This document shows positions 51,145 to 59,420 of a DNA stretch of 64,000 bases, one piece after another. The stretch's first letter is position 1, and each line of letters starts with the position of its first letter. Position numbers and translations under genes: made by a program. Under the pieces are notes generated by a model. The model was not told the origin of the DNA. It did no database searches and saw nothing but the letters and a program-made list of their open reading frames with translations. Source of the DNA: an uncultured Clostridia bacterium (GTDB lineage Bacteria > Bacillota > Clostridia > Christensenellales > Aristaeellaceae); the NCBI GenBank assembly GCA_934663595.1, contig CAKUKM010000002.1:1-64000 (forward strand), written 5' to 3'.

Positions 51145-51175
51145 AACAGGCGCAGCCAAAAAGCTGCGCCTGTTT
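51145..51175. terminator. Terminator after the secreted repeat gene
   Basis: AACAGGCGCAGC pairs with GCTGCGCCTGTT (six-base loop), followed by a T-rich tail. Confidence 0.8.
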
Positions 51176-51182
51176 CCATAAA

Positions 51183-51382
51183 GAAAGCCCGAGCAAAAAG
51201 GAGCCGCTCCCCATCCTGATTCCAACCGCAATAAACGCTTTAAGCAAACCAGAAAGGGCGCAAGCCGCCACCACGGCGGCGCAGCGACCGGTTTGTTGGG
51301 AAGAGGGATTGAATTCACACAGCTCAGATTTTGAGTCGCTACCCGACTCAAAATCGTGTGAACAAGCGCGGCAGCAATTGCC
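51183..51382. other. Hairpin-rich spacer between the secreted gene and ruvA
   Basis: Nested stems: CAAACC/GGTTTG enclosing GCCGCC/GGCGGC (about 51247-51296), and TTCACAC/GTGTGAA enclosing GATTTTGAGTCG/CGACTCAAAATC (51314-51361). A further CTCAAGTC/GACTTGAG stem (51382-51400) covers the ruvA stop. Some words (CAGATTTTG and GAGTC/GACTC stems) recall the element at 28446. Confidence 0.6.
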
Positions 51383-51970
51383 TCAAGTCGCTGACTTGAG
51401 GGATAGGTAGATCAGGTTGTCCAGGGAGGTCGCGGTGGCGGCGTGCGCGGAAACGGCCTTCGCCGCTTCTGCGGAGGAAAAGCCCAGCGCAACGAGCGCC
51501 GCAATCGCCTCGGCCTCAATGCCCGCGGACTTCGGCGGAATGGGCGCCGCGGAGGACGCCAGCTGCGAATCCTCCACCTTGTCCTTCAGCTCCAGAACCA
51601 GCCGCTGCGCCAGCTTTTTGCCAATGCCCGGCACCCGGCAGAGCGCCGCCGCATCGCCCGTCACCAGCGCAACGGACAGATCGTGCACGCTCAGCGAGGA
51701 CAGCACCGAGAGCGCCAGCTTCGACCCCACGCCGCCGACCGAGCGGAGACGCTCGTACATCCGCTTTTCCTCGCGCGTCGCAAAGCCGCAAAGCTCCATC
51801 GCATCCTCGCGCACGTTGAAAATCGTGTAGAGCTTGAATTTCTCGCCCGCTGCCGGCGCAGCGGACAGCGTCGCCGCGCTCACGTTTAAGAGAAACCCGA
51901 TCCCGCCCGCGTCGATTACAATCGAGTCCGCGTTTTTTTCGGCGATAACGCCCGAGATATGTGCAAACAT
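51383..51970 (-). CDS. ruvA: Holliday junction branch migration protein RuvA
   Basis: 195 residues. Domain I opens with MFAHISGVIAEKNADSIVID, the usual OB fold. Helix-hairpin-helix motifs follow (RSVGGVGSKLALSVLS and CRVPGIGKKLAQRLVLEL), then a flexible linker, and a C-terminal three-helix domain that contacts RuvB. RuvA tetramers hold the four-way junction for RuvB and RuvC. Start 51970 follows GAGGCGC. It lies 18 bases after ruvC. No ruvB follows; the transcript meets a hairpin-rich spacer. Confidence 0.94.
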   Translation of the reverse strand: MFAHISGVIAEKNADSIVIDAGGIGFLLNVSAATLSAAPAAGEKFKLYTIFNVREDAMELCGFATREEKRMYERLRSVGGVGSKLALSVLSSLSVHDLSVALVTGDAAALCRVPGIGKKLAQRLVLELKDKVEDSQLASSAAPIPPKSAGIEAEAIAALVALGFSSAEAAKAVSAHAATATSLDNLIYLSLKSAT

Positions 51971-51988
51971 TGCGCGCCTCCTCAATAA

Positions 51989-52483
51989 TCAGTGAATGGC
52001 AAACAGCTGCTTTTGATGCATGCTGTTCGCGTGCGTGAGCGCCGCGGCGAGCGCGTCGGCCGCATCGTCCGGCCGCGCGATTTCCTTCATGTTCAGAAGC
52101 AGCTTGACCATCTGCTGCACCTGATGCTTGTCCGCGCCGCCATAGCCCGTGACCGCCTGCTTGATCTGCATGGGCGTGTATTCATAGAGATTGTCCGTCC
52201 GCTCCACAACCGTGGCCAGCGCAACGCCGCGCGCCATGCTGACCGCCATGCCGGTGGTGATGTTCTTGGAGAAAAACAGTTCCTCAAAGGCCACGTCGTC
52301 CGGCTGATAAATGTCCATCAGCTGGCGCACGCCCTGCGCAATCGCGCGCAGGCGATACGGAATGGCGAGCTTCGGCGAGGTCGTGACCGCGCCGTACTGA
52401 ATCAGCCTGCGCTTGTCGCCCGACGCCTCAATTACGCCGTAGCCCATCGTCGCAAGGCCCGGGTCAATGCCGAGTATGATCAA
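51989..52483 (-). CDS. ruvC: Holliday junction endonuclease RuvC
   Basis: 164 residues. The RNase H-like core is clear: LGIDPGLATMGYGV (first aspartate), VAFEELFFSKN (glutamate) and the C-terminal PDDAADALAAALTH (aspartates). It resolves four-way junctions. Start is TTG at 52483, seven bases after GGAGG; the TTG overlaps the stop of the upstream membrane gene in TTGA, so the two are translationally coupled. Longer frames upstream are arginine-rich noise. Confidence 0.94.
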   Translation of the reverse strand: MIILGIDPGLATMGYGVIEASGDKRRLIQYGAVTTSPKLAIPYRLRAIAQGVRQLMDIYQPDDVAFEELFFSKNITTGMAVSMARGVALATVVERTDNLYEYTPMQIKQAVTGYGGADKHQVQQMVKLLLNMKEIARPDDAADALAAALTHANSMHQKQLFAIH

Positions 52484-52830
52484 TCCTCTACCTCCGGAAT
52501 CAGGCGAAATGCGCCGATATAGGGAATTTCCATCACGCGCGAGAACGTCGTGAGCTGCACCGTGCAAAACAGGCCGACCAGCACGCCCGCGAGCGCGACC
52601 ACGCCGCCGATTATCGAAAACAGCCACCCGATCAGCGGAACGATCGAGAAAATTTCAAACAAGAGCCGCGCCAGCACAATCGCAATCAGCAGCATCAGCC
52701 CCTGATTGGCGCAGTAGCGCCCGAGTTTGGACCGGGGCCGCCAGATCAGCGGCACGAAAAAAGCGAGATAGCCAAAGGCCGCGACCATGCGGTTCTGCTC
52801 CATGTCCTCGGCGGTAAATTCGCGATCCAT
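52480..52830 (-). CDS. Small membrane protein (DUF4870-like)
   Basis: 116 residues with three membrane segments (about 18-34, 45-65 and 70-95) and an acidic N-terminus (MDREFTAEDMEQNRMVAAFGYLAFFVPL), the general layout of DUF4870-type proteins. First gene of the ruv transcript. Start 52830 follows GAAGGGAT. Its role with RuvC/RuvA is unknown. Confidence 0.75.
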   Translation of the reverse strand: MDREFTAEDMEQNRMVAAFGYLAFFVPLIWRPRSKLGRYCANQGLMLLIAIVLARLLFEIFSIVPLIGWLFSIIGGVVALAGVLVGLFCTVQLTTFSRVMEIPYIGAFRLIPEVED

Positions 52831-52864
52831 ATCCCTTCGCCTCCATGATGGAATGCTTTTCTTC

Positions 52865-52893
52865 ATTATATAGGAACGCCGTTAAATTGTAAA
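52865..52893 (-). promoter_or_regulatory. Promoter of the membrane gene-ruvC-ruvA operon
   Basis: Minus strand TTTACA (52893-52888), 17-base spacer, TATAAT (52870-52865). No SOS box is visible here, unlike at dinB. Confidence 0.75.
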
Positions 52894-52970
52894 GCGCGCA
52901 TCAGCAGGAAAAACGCGCGGCGGCGGCGAACTAAAACAGTTTGAAACGAATGCCGGGAGGATACAATACA

Positions 52971-54296
52971 ATGCGCCATTGGTCTGAAAACCCGACGCTG
53001 CGCTTTGCCGCGCCGGTCATCGCCGAAAACCTGGCGACGACGAGCATCAATATGGTGGTTTCGTCGATCATCGGCGGAATCAGCGTATCCGCGCTCGCGG
53101 GCGTGGGGCTGGTGAACACCTTTTTGAATGTAATTGCGGCGGCGACGGCGTTTCTGACCACGGGCGCATCGGTGCTGGTGGCGCGATTGGCCGGCGAGGG
53201 CGACGCGCACAAGACCTCCCGCGCGGTCGAGCAGGCGTTTATGCTCGCGGTGGCGTTCGGCGTTGCGATCATGCTCGCGTGCGAAATCTTCGCCGAGCCG
53301 ATTCTGCGCCTGATGATGCGCACGGCCGAGGAAAGCGTGTTCCGCGAGGGGCTGATCTATTATCGAACGATGATCGCGTCGTTCCCGCTGCTGCTGATTG
53401 CCAATACCATGGGCGGCGTGCTGCGCGCGTCGGGCGACGCCGCGCCGGTCATGCGCGGAATGATCGCGATGAACGTTTCGCAGCTGTTTTTCATCTGGCT
53501 GCTGGTGGGCAGAATGGGCATGGAGGTCGCGGGCGCGGGCCTTGCGCACGGCGCGTGCCGGCTGATCGGCGCGGCGCTGTTGATGCTTATGTGCGCGACG
53601 GGCCATCGCAAATTCAAATTCCGCTTCCGCGAGGCGCTCCGGCCCGACTGGTCGCTGGTCAAGCGCATTTCGCGCCTCGGAATTCCCACGATGACCGAGA
53701 GCGTCAGCGTCCAGCTCGCCTATCTGATCGCCAATTCCATGGCGATGGGCCTGGGCACGCACGAGGCCGGCGTGTATCAGGTCACGAACACGCTGAATTC
53801 GTTTTCTAGCCTGCCGCAGTCGATCTCGAGCGTAACGGTGATTACGCTGGTCGGCCAGGCGCTGGGCGCGCGGGACTACGAGCGCGCGAAGAAGCTGCAG
53901 AGGAGCGTGCTGGGCGTCGCGCTTGCGTGCTCGATGGCGCTTTCGATTGCGATTGCGGCGTTTGCGTTTCCGCTCGCCGGGCTGTATACGCGCGACGCGT
54001 CGATTCAGGCGGAAAGCGCGCGGCTGATGTGGCTGATGACCGGCTTTGCGCTGTTCGGAACGATTCTGAACGCAAACGATCCGGTGCTTCGAACCGCCGG
54101 CGACGTCAAATATGTCATGCTCTATACGATGGGCGCGGTGTGGCTGGTGCGATTGCCGCTGACATATCTGATGGCCTACGTGCTGAATATGGGCGCGTTC
54201 GGGGTGCAGCTGGCGAATATTCTTTCGCTCGTGGTGCGTACGGCGTTTGATTTATGCAGAATTCACAAGGGCAAATGGCTGTATCTGAAGGTTTGA
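52971..54296 (+). CDS. MATE-family efflux transporter
   Basis: 441 residues, twelve membrane segments in two homologous bundles (PTLRFAAPVIAENLATTSINMV at the start, and RISRLGIPTMTESVSVQLAYL at the second half). These are the MatE domains of proton- or sodium-coupled multidrug and metabolite exporters. Substrate unknown. Start 52971 follows GGGAGG; the divergent ruv operon begins 140 bases upstream. Confidence 0.93.
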   Translation: MRHWSENPTLRFAAPVIAENLATTSINMVVSSIIGGISVSALAGVGLVNTFLNVIAAATAFLTTGASVLVARLAGEGDAHKTSRAVEQAFMLAVAFGVAIMLACEIFAEPILRLMMRTAEESVFREGLIYYRTMIASFPLLLIANTMGGVLRASGDAAPVMRGMIAMNVSQLFFIWLLVGRMGMEVAGAGLAHGACRLIGAALLMLMCATGHRKFKFRFREALRPDWSLVKRISRLGIPTMTESVSVQLAYLIANSMAMGLGTHEAGVYQVTNTLNSFSSLPQSISSVTVITLVGQALGARDYERAKKLQRSVLGVALACSMALSIAIAAFAFPLAGLYTRDASIQAESARLMWLMTGFALFGTILNANDPVLRTAGDVKYVMLYTMGAVWLVRLPLTYLMAYVLNMGAFGVQLANILSLVVRTAFDLCRIHKGKWLYLKV

Positions 54297-54392
54297 CGGG
54301 AAACGTTCGGCTTTTTCAGGTAAATGGATGTTACAAATTCGACCTGAAACGCTGGAATTAAGTTACGTTTTTGCATTTTCGAGGATTTCCTC

Positions 54393-54421
54393 TTGCAATG
54401 TGCGGAGAAATCTATTATAAT
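54393..54421 (+). promoter_or_regulatory. Promoter of the oligopeptide transport operon
   Basis: TTGCAA (54393-54398), 17-base spacer, TATAAT (54416-54421). A ~70-base leader precedes the first gene. Confidence 0.8.
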
Positions 54422-54496
54422 AATCACATATTTCAGGCTTGTTCGTTTTATACCGATCGGGCAGGGCTGAAAGAAATTTATAAGGAGGAAACAACT

Positions 54497-56401
54497 GTGA
54501 AGAAGTTCTCTCGCTTCATGGTCTTCGCGCTGGTCGTGGCTCTTCTGATGAGCTGCGTTGCTTACGCTGAAGAACCCACCCACGCCAATTCCCTGATCTA
54601 CGGTTCCACGACCGAGATCTCCGGCGACTGGGGCCGCGCTCTGTGGACCAACAATGCCACCGACAAGCTGATCCGCGATATGATCGACGACTACAGCACC
54701 GTAGTGTCCAATCAGGGCGGCGAATACATCATCAACCCCACCGTCGTTGAGGAATACACCACTCAGGACAACGAGGATGGTTCCAAGACCTACACCGTGA
54801 AGATCAAGGACGGCCTGACCTGGAACGATGGCACCCCCATCACCGTTCAGGATTTCGTTGCTGAGTCTCTGTTCTGCTGCAGCGGCGTGTCCGCGGAGCT
54901 GGGCGTTAAGTCCACTGCGTACATGAAGGTCGTTGGCGGTCAGGAATACTTTGACGGCGAAGCGAAGACCGTGGAAGGTCTGCGCATTCTGGACGACCAC
55001 ACGGTCTCCATCACCATCGAAGCCCAGTATCTGCCCTACTTCTATGACGTCACCTACGCGGGCTTCGTTCCGATGAACGTCGCCGACTGGTTCGGCGAGG
55101 GCGTCACCATTGCGGATGACGGCGAAGGCTGCTACTTCACCGGCGATTTCACCGCGGCTGCGATTGGCGATCAGGTCAACACCGCTCGCTACGCTTCCGA
55201 CAATCGTCGCTCCGCCGGCCCGTACACCCTGCAGAGCTTCGACAAGCAGTCCCTGCAGGCGACTCTCGTGATCAACCCGAACTACGCGGGCAACTTCGAG
55301 GGCCAGAAGCCGAGCATCGAGAAGATCGTTATCGTGAAGGCCGAGGATTCTACCTGGGCGGACGCGATGAAGACCGGCGCGATCGAGTTCTATGACACGA
55401 TCACCGACGGCGACGACATCAACACCGCGATGGACATGATCGATGCGGGCGGCTTCTCTTACGTCCAGTTCGATCGCGCCGGCTACGGCAAGCTGATGTT
55501 CCAGTGCGACTTTGGCCCGACGCAGTTTATCGCGGTTCGCCATGCGATCGCGATGATGCTCGACCGCAACGAGTTCGCGAACACGTTCTGCCAGGGCTGG
55601 GGCGGCGTCGTCAATGGCCCGTACGGCACCGGCCTGTGGCAGTTCCAGGATTCCGAAGAAGTTCTCGATGAGAAGCTGAACGCTTATGCGTACGATGCGC
55701 AGGGCGCGATCGATCTGCTGGTTGCGGACGGTTGGGTCTACAATGCGGACGGCACCGATTACACCGAGGGCACCCGCTATAAGAAGGTTACCGAAGAAGA
55801 AGCCGGCGACTACGAGGGCAATGTGACCCTGGCGGACGGCACCATCCTGATGCCGCTGGTCATCAACTGGGCTTCCTCTGAAAACAACCCCGTTTCCGAG
55901 CTGCTGGTCGTCATGCTGGCGAACAACCCCGATGTTGCGGCGGCCGGTATGGAAATCAAGCAGACCGTTATGACCTTCTCCGAGCTGCTGAACTACATGT
56001 ATCGCGACGCGACTCAGGGCGATCAGTACGGCGTTCCCACCTACGGCATGTACAACCTCGCGACGGGCTTCCAGCCGGCGTATGACCAGTCCTACTCCTT
56101 CACCTCCGATCCGGACATGGTGGCTCAGGGCTACAACCAGAACTACCTGTTCGACGACGAGCTGGACAAGCTGAGCATGGATATGGTTTACGGCACCGCG
56201 TCTGACGACACCGAAGGCTACCTCAAGCTCTGGCAGGATTTCGTCATCCGCTGGAACGAGCTGCTGCCGGAAATCCCGCTGTACTCCAACGTGTACATCT
56301 CCATGTTCCCGGATTGGCTGGAAGGCTACACTCAGGATTCCTTCTGGGATTTCTCTCAGGCGATCCTGTACGCGAATGTTGCCGGCTACGCTGCCGAATA
56401 A
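54497..56401 (+). CDS. oppA: Oligopeptide ABC transporter substrate-binding protein
   Basis: 634 residues, family 5 binding protein. Signal peptide FSRFMVFALVVALLMSCVAYAEE carries both an AYA cleavage motif and an LMSC lipobox-like word. Features: TWNDGTPITVQDFV, SAGPYTLQSFDKQSLQATLVINPNYAG. Codon use is markedly less GC-biased towards GCG/CGC than most neighbours, with many GCT and CTG codons, as expected for a highly expressed gene. Start GTG 54497 follows AAGGAGG. First gene of the operon; a strong hairpin at 56430 separates it from the permeases. Confidence 0.92.
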   Translation: MKKFSRFMVFALVVALLMSCVAYAEEPTHANSLIYGSTTEISGDWGRALWTNNATDKLIRDMIDDYSTVVSNQGGEYIINPTVVEEYTTQDNEDGSKTYTVKIKDGLTWNDGTPITVQDFVAESLFCCSGVSAELGVKSTAYMKVVGGQEYFDGEAKTVEGLRILDDHTVSITIEAQYLPYFYDVTYAGFVPMNVADWFGEGVTIADDGEGCYFTGDFTAAAIGDQVNTARYASDNRRSAGPYTLQSFDKQSLQATLVINPNYAGNFEGQKPSIEKIVIVKAEDSTWADAMKTGAIEFYDTITDGDDINTAMDMIDAGGFSYVQFDRAGYGKLMFQCDFGPTQFIAVRHAIAMMLDRNEFANTFCQGWGGVVNGPYGTGLWQFQDSEEVLDEKLNAYAYDAQGAIDLLVADGWVYNADGTDYTEGTRYKKVTEEEAGDYEGNVTLADGTILMPLVINWASSENNPVSELLVVMLANNPDVAAAGMEIKQTVMTFSELLNYMYRDATQGDQYGVPTYGMYNLATGFQPAYDQSYSFTSDPDMVAQGYNQNYLFDDELDKLSMDMVYGTASDDTEGYLKLWQDFVIRWNELLPEIPLYSNVYISMFPDWLEGYTQDSFWDFSQAILYANVAGYAAE

Positions 56402-56429
56402 TTCGCAAAGCCTATAGGGAAAACTTCGC

Positions 56430-56457
56430 GTGGGATGGGCTTCATCGCCCATCCCAC
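56430..56457 (+). terminator. Intra-operon hairpin after oppA
   Basis: GTGGGATGGGC pairs with GCCCATCCCAC (six-base loop), followed by TTT only. Probably partial termination or message stabilisation, giving more binding protein than permease. Confidence 0.75.
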
Positions 56458-56522
56458 TTTGAAGCATCGTTGGAAAATACAGTGCGTCGCTGCATTCGAC
56501 GCATCAGAAAGGAAGAAATCGA

Positions 56523-57542
56523 GTGGGCAAGTATATTCTCAAGCGTCTGGGATACATCGTGGTCGTGTTCCTGATTGTGTCCCTGCTGATGTACGCCCTG
56601 TACAATTTGATTCCGTCGGATCCGGCGCGCGCACAGCTTGAAGGACAAAGAAAGTCGCTGAAGCCTGAAGAGTACACAACGCTTTACAACAATCTGCGCG
56701 AATCCATGGGTCTGAATGCGCCGCTGATCGTGCGCTATGCGCGATGGATGGGCCTTTGCCCAAACGTCAATGGCGAGTGGAGTGGACTTTTGCAGGGTAA
56801 TTTTGGCTATTCCCAGTTTTTCTCTCAGAACGTCGTGGACGTCATCGGCGCGCCGATGCAGAACACGATCTTCATCAATATCTTCTCTACGATCGCCGCG
56901 CTGGGGATTACGATCCCGCTGGGCATCTATTGCGCGGTGCATAAGGGCAAAAAATTCGATTCCACGGTTGGCGTAATTACGATTCTGGGATATTCGATCC
57001 CGATTTATATCATCGCCCTGGTTCTGATGTATCTGCTCTGCGTCGTCTTCCGCATTTTCCCGATTATGGGCACGAAGACGCCGGGCATGGAATATGCAAA
57101 CAGCTGGCAGGAGTTTGTGGATATGCTGTACCACATCGCGCTGCCGGTTATCGTCATGACCTTCGCGTCCTTGGGCGGCATGACGCGCTATGTGCGTTCC
57201 GCGATGATCGATGCGCTGAGCATGGATTATATCCGCACCGCGCGCGCCAAGGGCGTAAAGGAAAAGGTCGTGATTTATTCGCACGCGTGGAGAAACGCGC
57301 TGCTGCCGATCATTACCAGTATTATCGGCTGGTTCCTGTCGATTTTCTCCGGCTCGGTCGTTATCGAGAATACGTTCTCGCTGAACGGCATGGGCAAGCT
57401 GTACTGGCAGGGCCTGAACAATTTGGACTATGAACTGGTGCTGGCCATTCAGATGTTCTATACGGTCGTTTCGCTGCTCGGATCGCTCCTGATCGATATC
57501 AGCTACGGCCTGGTCGACCCGCGCGTGCGCGTGGACAAGTAA
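56523..57542 (+). CDS. oppB: Oligopeptide ABC transporter permease (OppB/DppB type)
   Basis: 339 residues, six membrane segments. N-terminal segment MGKYILKRLGYIVVVFLIVS and the cytoplasmic EAA-type loop (YVRSAMIDALSMDYIRTARAKG) are typical. Start GTG 56523 follows AAAGGAAG. It forms a heterodimer with the OppC-like protein. Confidence 0.94.
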   Translation: MGKYILKRLGYIVVVFLIVSLLMYALYNLIPSDPARAQLEGQRKSLKPEEYTTLYNNLRESMGLNAPLIVRYARWMGLCPNVNGEWSGLLQGNFGYSQFFSQNVVDVIGAPMQNTIFINIFSTIAALGITIPLGIYCAVHKGKKFDSTVGVITILGYSIPIYIIALVLMYLLCVVFRIFPIMGTKTPGMEYANSWQEFVDMLYHIALPVIVMTFASLGGMTRYVRSAMIDALSMDYIRTARAKGVKEKVVIYSHAWRNALLPIITSIIGWFLSIFSGSVVIENTFSLNGMGKLYWQGLNNLDYELVLAIQMFYTVVSLLGSLLIDISYGLVDPRVRVDK

Positions 57543-57557
57543 GGGAGGGGCGCGAAA

Positions 57558-59405
57558 ATGAAGAAAAAGGAATTCTTCCTGGTTCGCTGGTTCAAGCGCC
57601 TGTTCCTTGGCGCGCATAAGGAAGTCGACAACCTGACCGAGGAGCAGCTCGAGACCCCGCTGCGCGTGATTCTTCGCAATTTCCGCGAAAAGAAGAGCGC
57701 GATGTTCGGCATGGTTGTGTTTCTGCTGATTCTCGTGTTCGTGCTGATCGGCCCGATGATCTGGAAGATCGACCTGAGCGCCGCGGACAGCACGCTGACC
57801 AACCTGGCCCCGAGCCAGAGCATGCTGAAGCTTCCGAAGGCGCTGGTGAATAACGGCATTGCGGACATCGGCTGCGGCAAGACCTTCGGCGTCGGTATCG
57901 ACGAGCAGGGCCAGCTGTATACCTGGGGCGACACGCGCATTTCCGATAAGGTCAATATCGCGGATGTTCCCGAAGAGGTGCATAACGCCGATATCGAGCT
58001 GCTCGCGGTCGGCGACGACCACGCGGTGGCGCTCGACGTCAACGGCGAGGTCTATGTCTGGGGCAATACCCGCCTGCAGCAGGACAAGTTCTCCAACGAT
58101 ATGAAGAAGGCCATGAAGGCCGGCGGCGAGGATTGGGATATCATCCAGCTCGAGGCGAGCAACCAGTTCTCCGGCGCGCTTTCGTCGAACGGCGTTCTGT
58201 ATCTGTGGGGCAATTCCAATATGGCGGATATCAAGATCAAGAAGGAATATCAGGGCCATATCAAGAAGTTCGCGCTCACCAGCGCCGAATACTTCGTGCT
58301 GCTCGACGACGGCACCGTCGCCTATGCGGGCAGCAAGGGCAAGAACAGCCCGTATACGAAGTATCCCGCCGCGATGGAGGGCAAGGAGATCGTGGATATC
58401 GCTGCGTCCGCGCAGACGATGGCCGCGGTCAGCGCCGATGGCGAGGTGTTCGTATGGGGCAACGCGCTGAAGGGCGAAAATAACGTTCCGGAACTGCCGA
58501 GCAAGCCGGTTAAGATCTACGGCGGCCGCCACCACTACACCGCGCTGCTCGAAAACGGCGACGTGGTCGGCTGGGGCGACAACAGCTATGGCCAGGCGTC
58601 GGTTCCCGCGTCGGTGGAAAAGGCCGAAATCGCGGATATCTATGTCGGCTATATGCAGAATTACGCCGTGACCACCGAGGGCAAGGTGCTCACCTGGGGC
58701 CTGAAGGGCTTCGTGCTCGGCACCGATGATCTGGGCCGCGATATGCTGACCCGCATCATCAACGGCGGCCGCGTGACCATGCTGGTCGGCGCGATCTCCG
58801 TTATCATCGCCACGATCATCGGCGTTATCACCGGCGGTCTGGCGGGCTATTTCGGCGGCAAGGTCGATATTCTGATCATGCGTATTGCGGAAATCGTGGG
58901 CGGCCTTCCGTTCATTCCGTTCGCGATGATCCTCTCCGCGGTCATCGGATCGCGCCTGCAGCCGACACAGAAGATGTATTTGATTATGGTGGTTCTGGGC
59001 GTGCTGAGCTGGACCGGCACCTGCCGCCTCGTGCGCGCGCAGATTCTGGCGCAGCGCGAAATGGAATACGTCACCGCGGCGAAGGCCATGGGCGTTCGCG
59101 AGGTCAAGATTGTATTCAAGCACATCCTGCCGAACGTCATTTCCCTGCTGCTGGTGAGCATGACGCTCGACTTCGCCACCTGCATGCTGACGGAATCCAC
59201 GCTGTCGTATCTGGGCTTCGGCATTCCGCTGCCCACGCCGACGTGGGGCAACCTCTTAACGGGCGCGAACAACTCCATCGTCATTCAGCAGTACTGGTGG
59301 CGCTGGGTGTTCCCGGCGGCGATCTTCGGCATGTGCACGATCTGCATCAACCTCATGGGCGACGGTCTGCGCGACGCTGTAGACCCGAAGTCCAACGGAC
59401 GCTGA
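57558..59405 (+). CDS. oppC: OppC/DppC-type permease with inserted RCC1-like propeller
   Basis: 615 residues, about twice the family's usual ~300. TM1 is at ~50-67. Residues ~97-385 form seven RCC1-type repeats (cores such as GQLYTWGDT, GEVYVWGNT, GVLYLWGNS, GEVFVWGNA, GDVVGWGDN and GKVLTWGLK), then the canonical OppC sequence resumes at GTDDLGRDMLTRIINGGR (388) with five further membrane segments and the EAA loop (EYVTAAKAMGVREVKIVFKHI). TM1 leads outwards, so the propeller is extracytoplasmic, in the loop that faces the binding protein. The frame is intact and codon use is uniform across the junctions. Start follows GGGAGGGGCG. Confidence 0.93.
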   Translation: MKKKEFFLVRWFKRLFLGAHKEVDNLTEEQLETPLRVILRNFREKKSAMFGMVVFLLILVFVLIGPMIWKIDLSAADSTLTNLAPSQSMLKLPKALVNNGIADIGCGKTFGVGIDEQGQLYTWGDTRISDKVNIADVPEEVHNADIELLAVGDDHAVALDVNGEVYVWGNTRLQQDKFSNDMKKAMKAGGEDWDIIQLEASNQFSGALSSNGVLYLWGNSNMADIKIKKEYQGHIKKFALTSAEYFVLLDDGTVAYAGSKGKNSPYTKYPAAMEGKEIVDIAASAQTMAAVSADGEVFVWGNALKGENNVPELPSKPVKIYGGRHHYTALLENGDVVGWGDNSYGQASVPASVEKAEIADIYVGYMQNYAVTTEGKVLTWGLKGFVLGTDDLGRDMLTRIINGGRVTMLVGAISVIIATIIGVITGGLAGYFGGKVDILIMRIAEIVGGLPFIPFAMILSAVIGSRLQPTQKMYLIMVVLGVLSWTGTCRLVRAQILAQREMEYVTAAKAMGVREVKIVFKHILPNVISLLLVSMTLDFATCMLTESTLSYLGFGIPLPTPTWGNLLTGANNSIVIQQYWWRWVFPAAIFGMCTICINLMGDGLRDAVDPKSNGR

Positions 59406-59420
59406 TAGGAGGTGCACGAG

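Noticed and set aside
57558..59405. Assembly chimera explaining the OppC-RCC1 fusion
   Set aside because: The reading frame is continuous, OppC sequence is complete on both sides at a plausible loop, and base composition does not change at the junctions.
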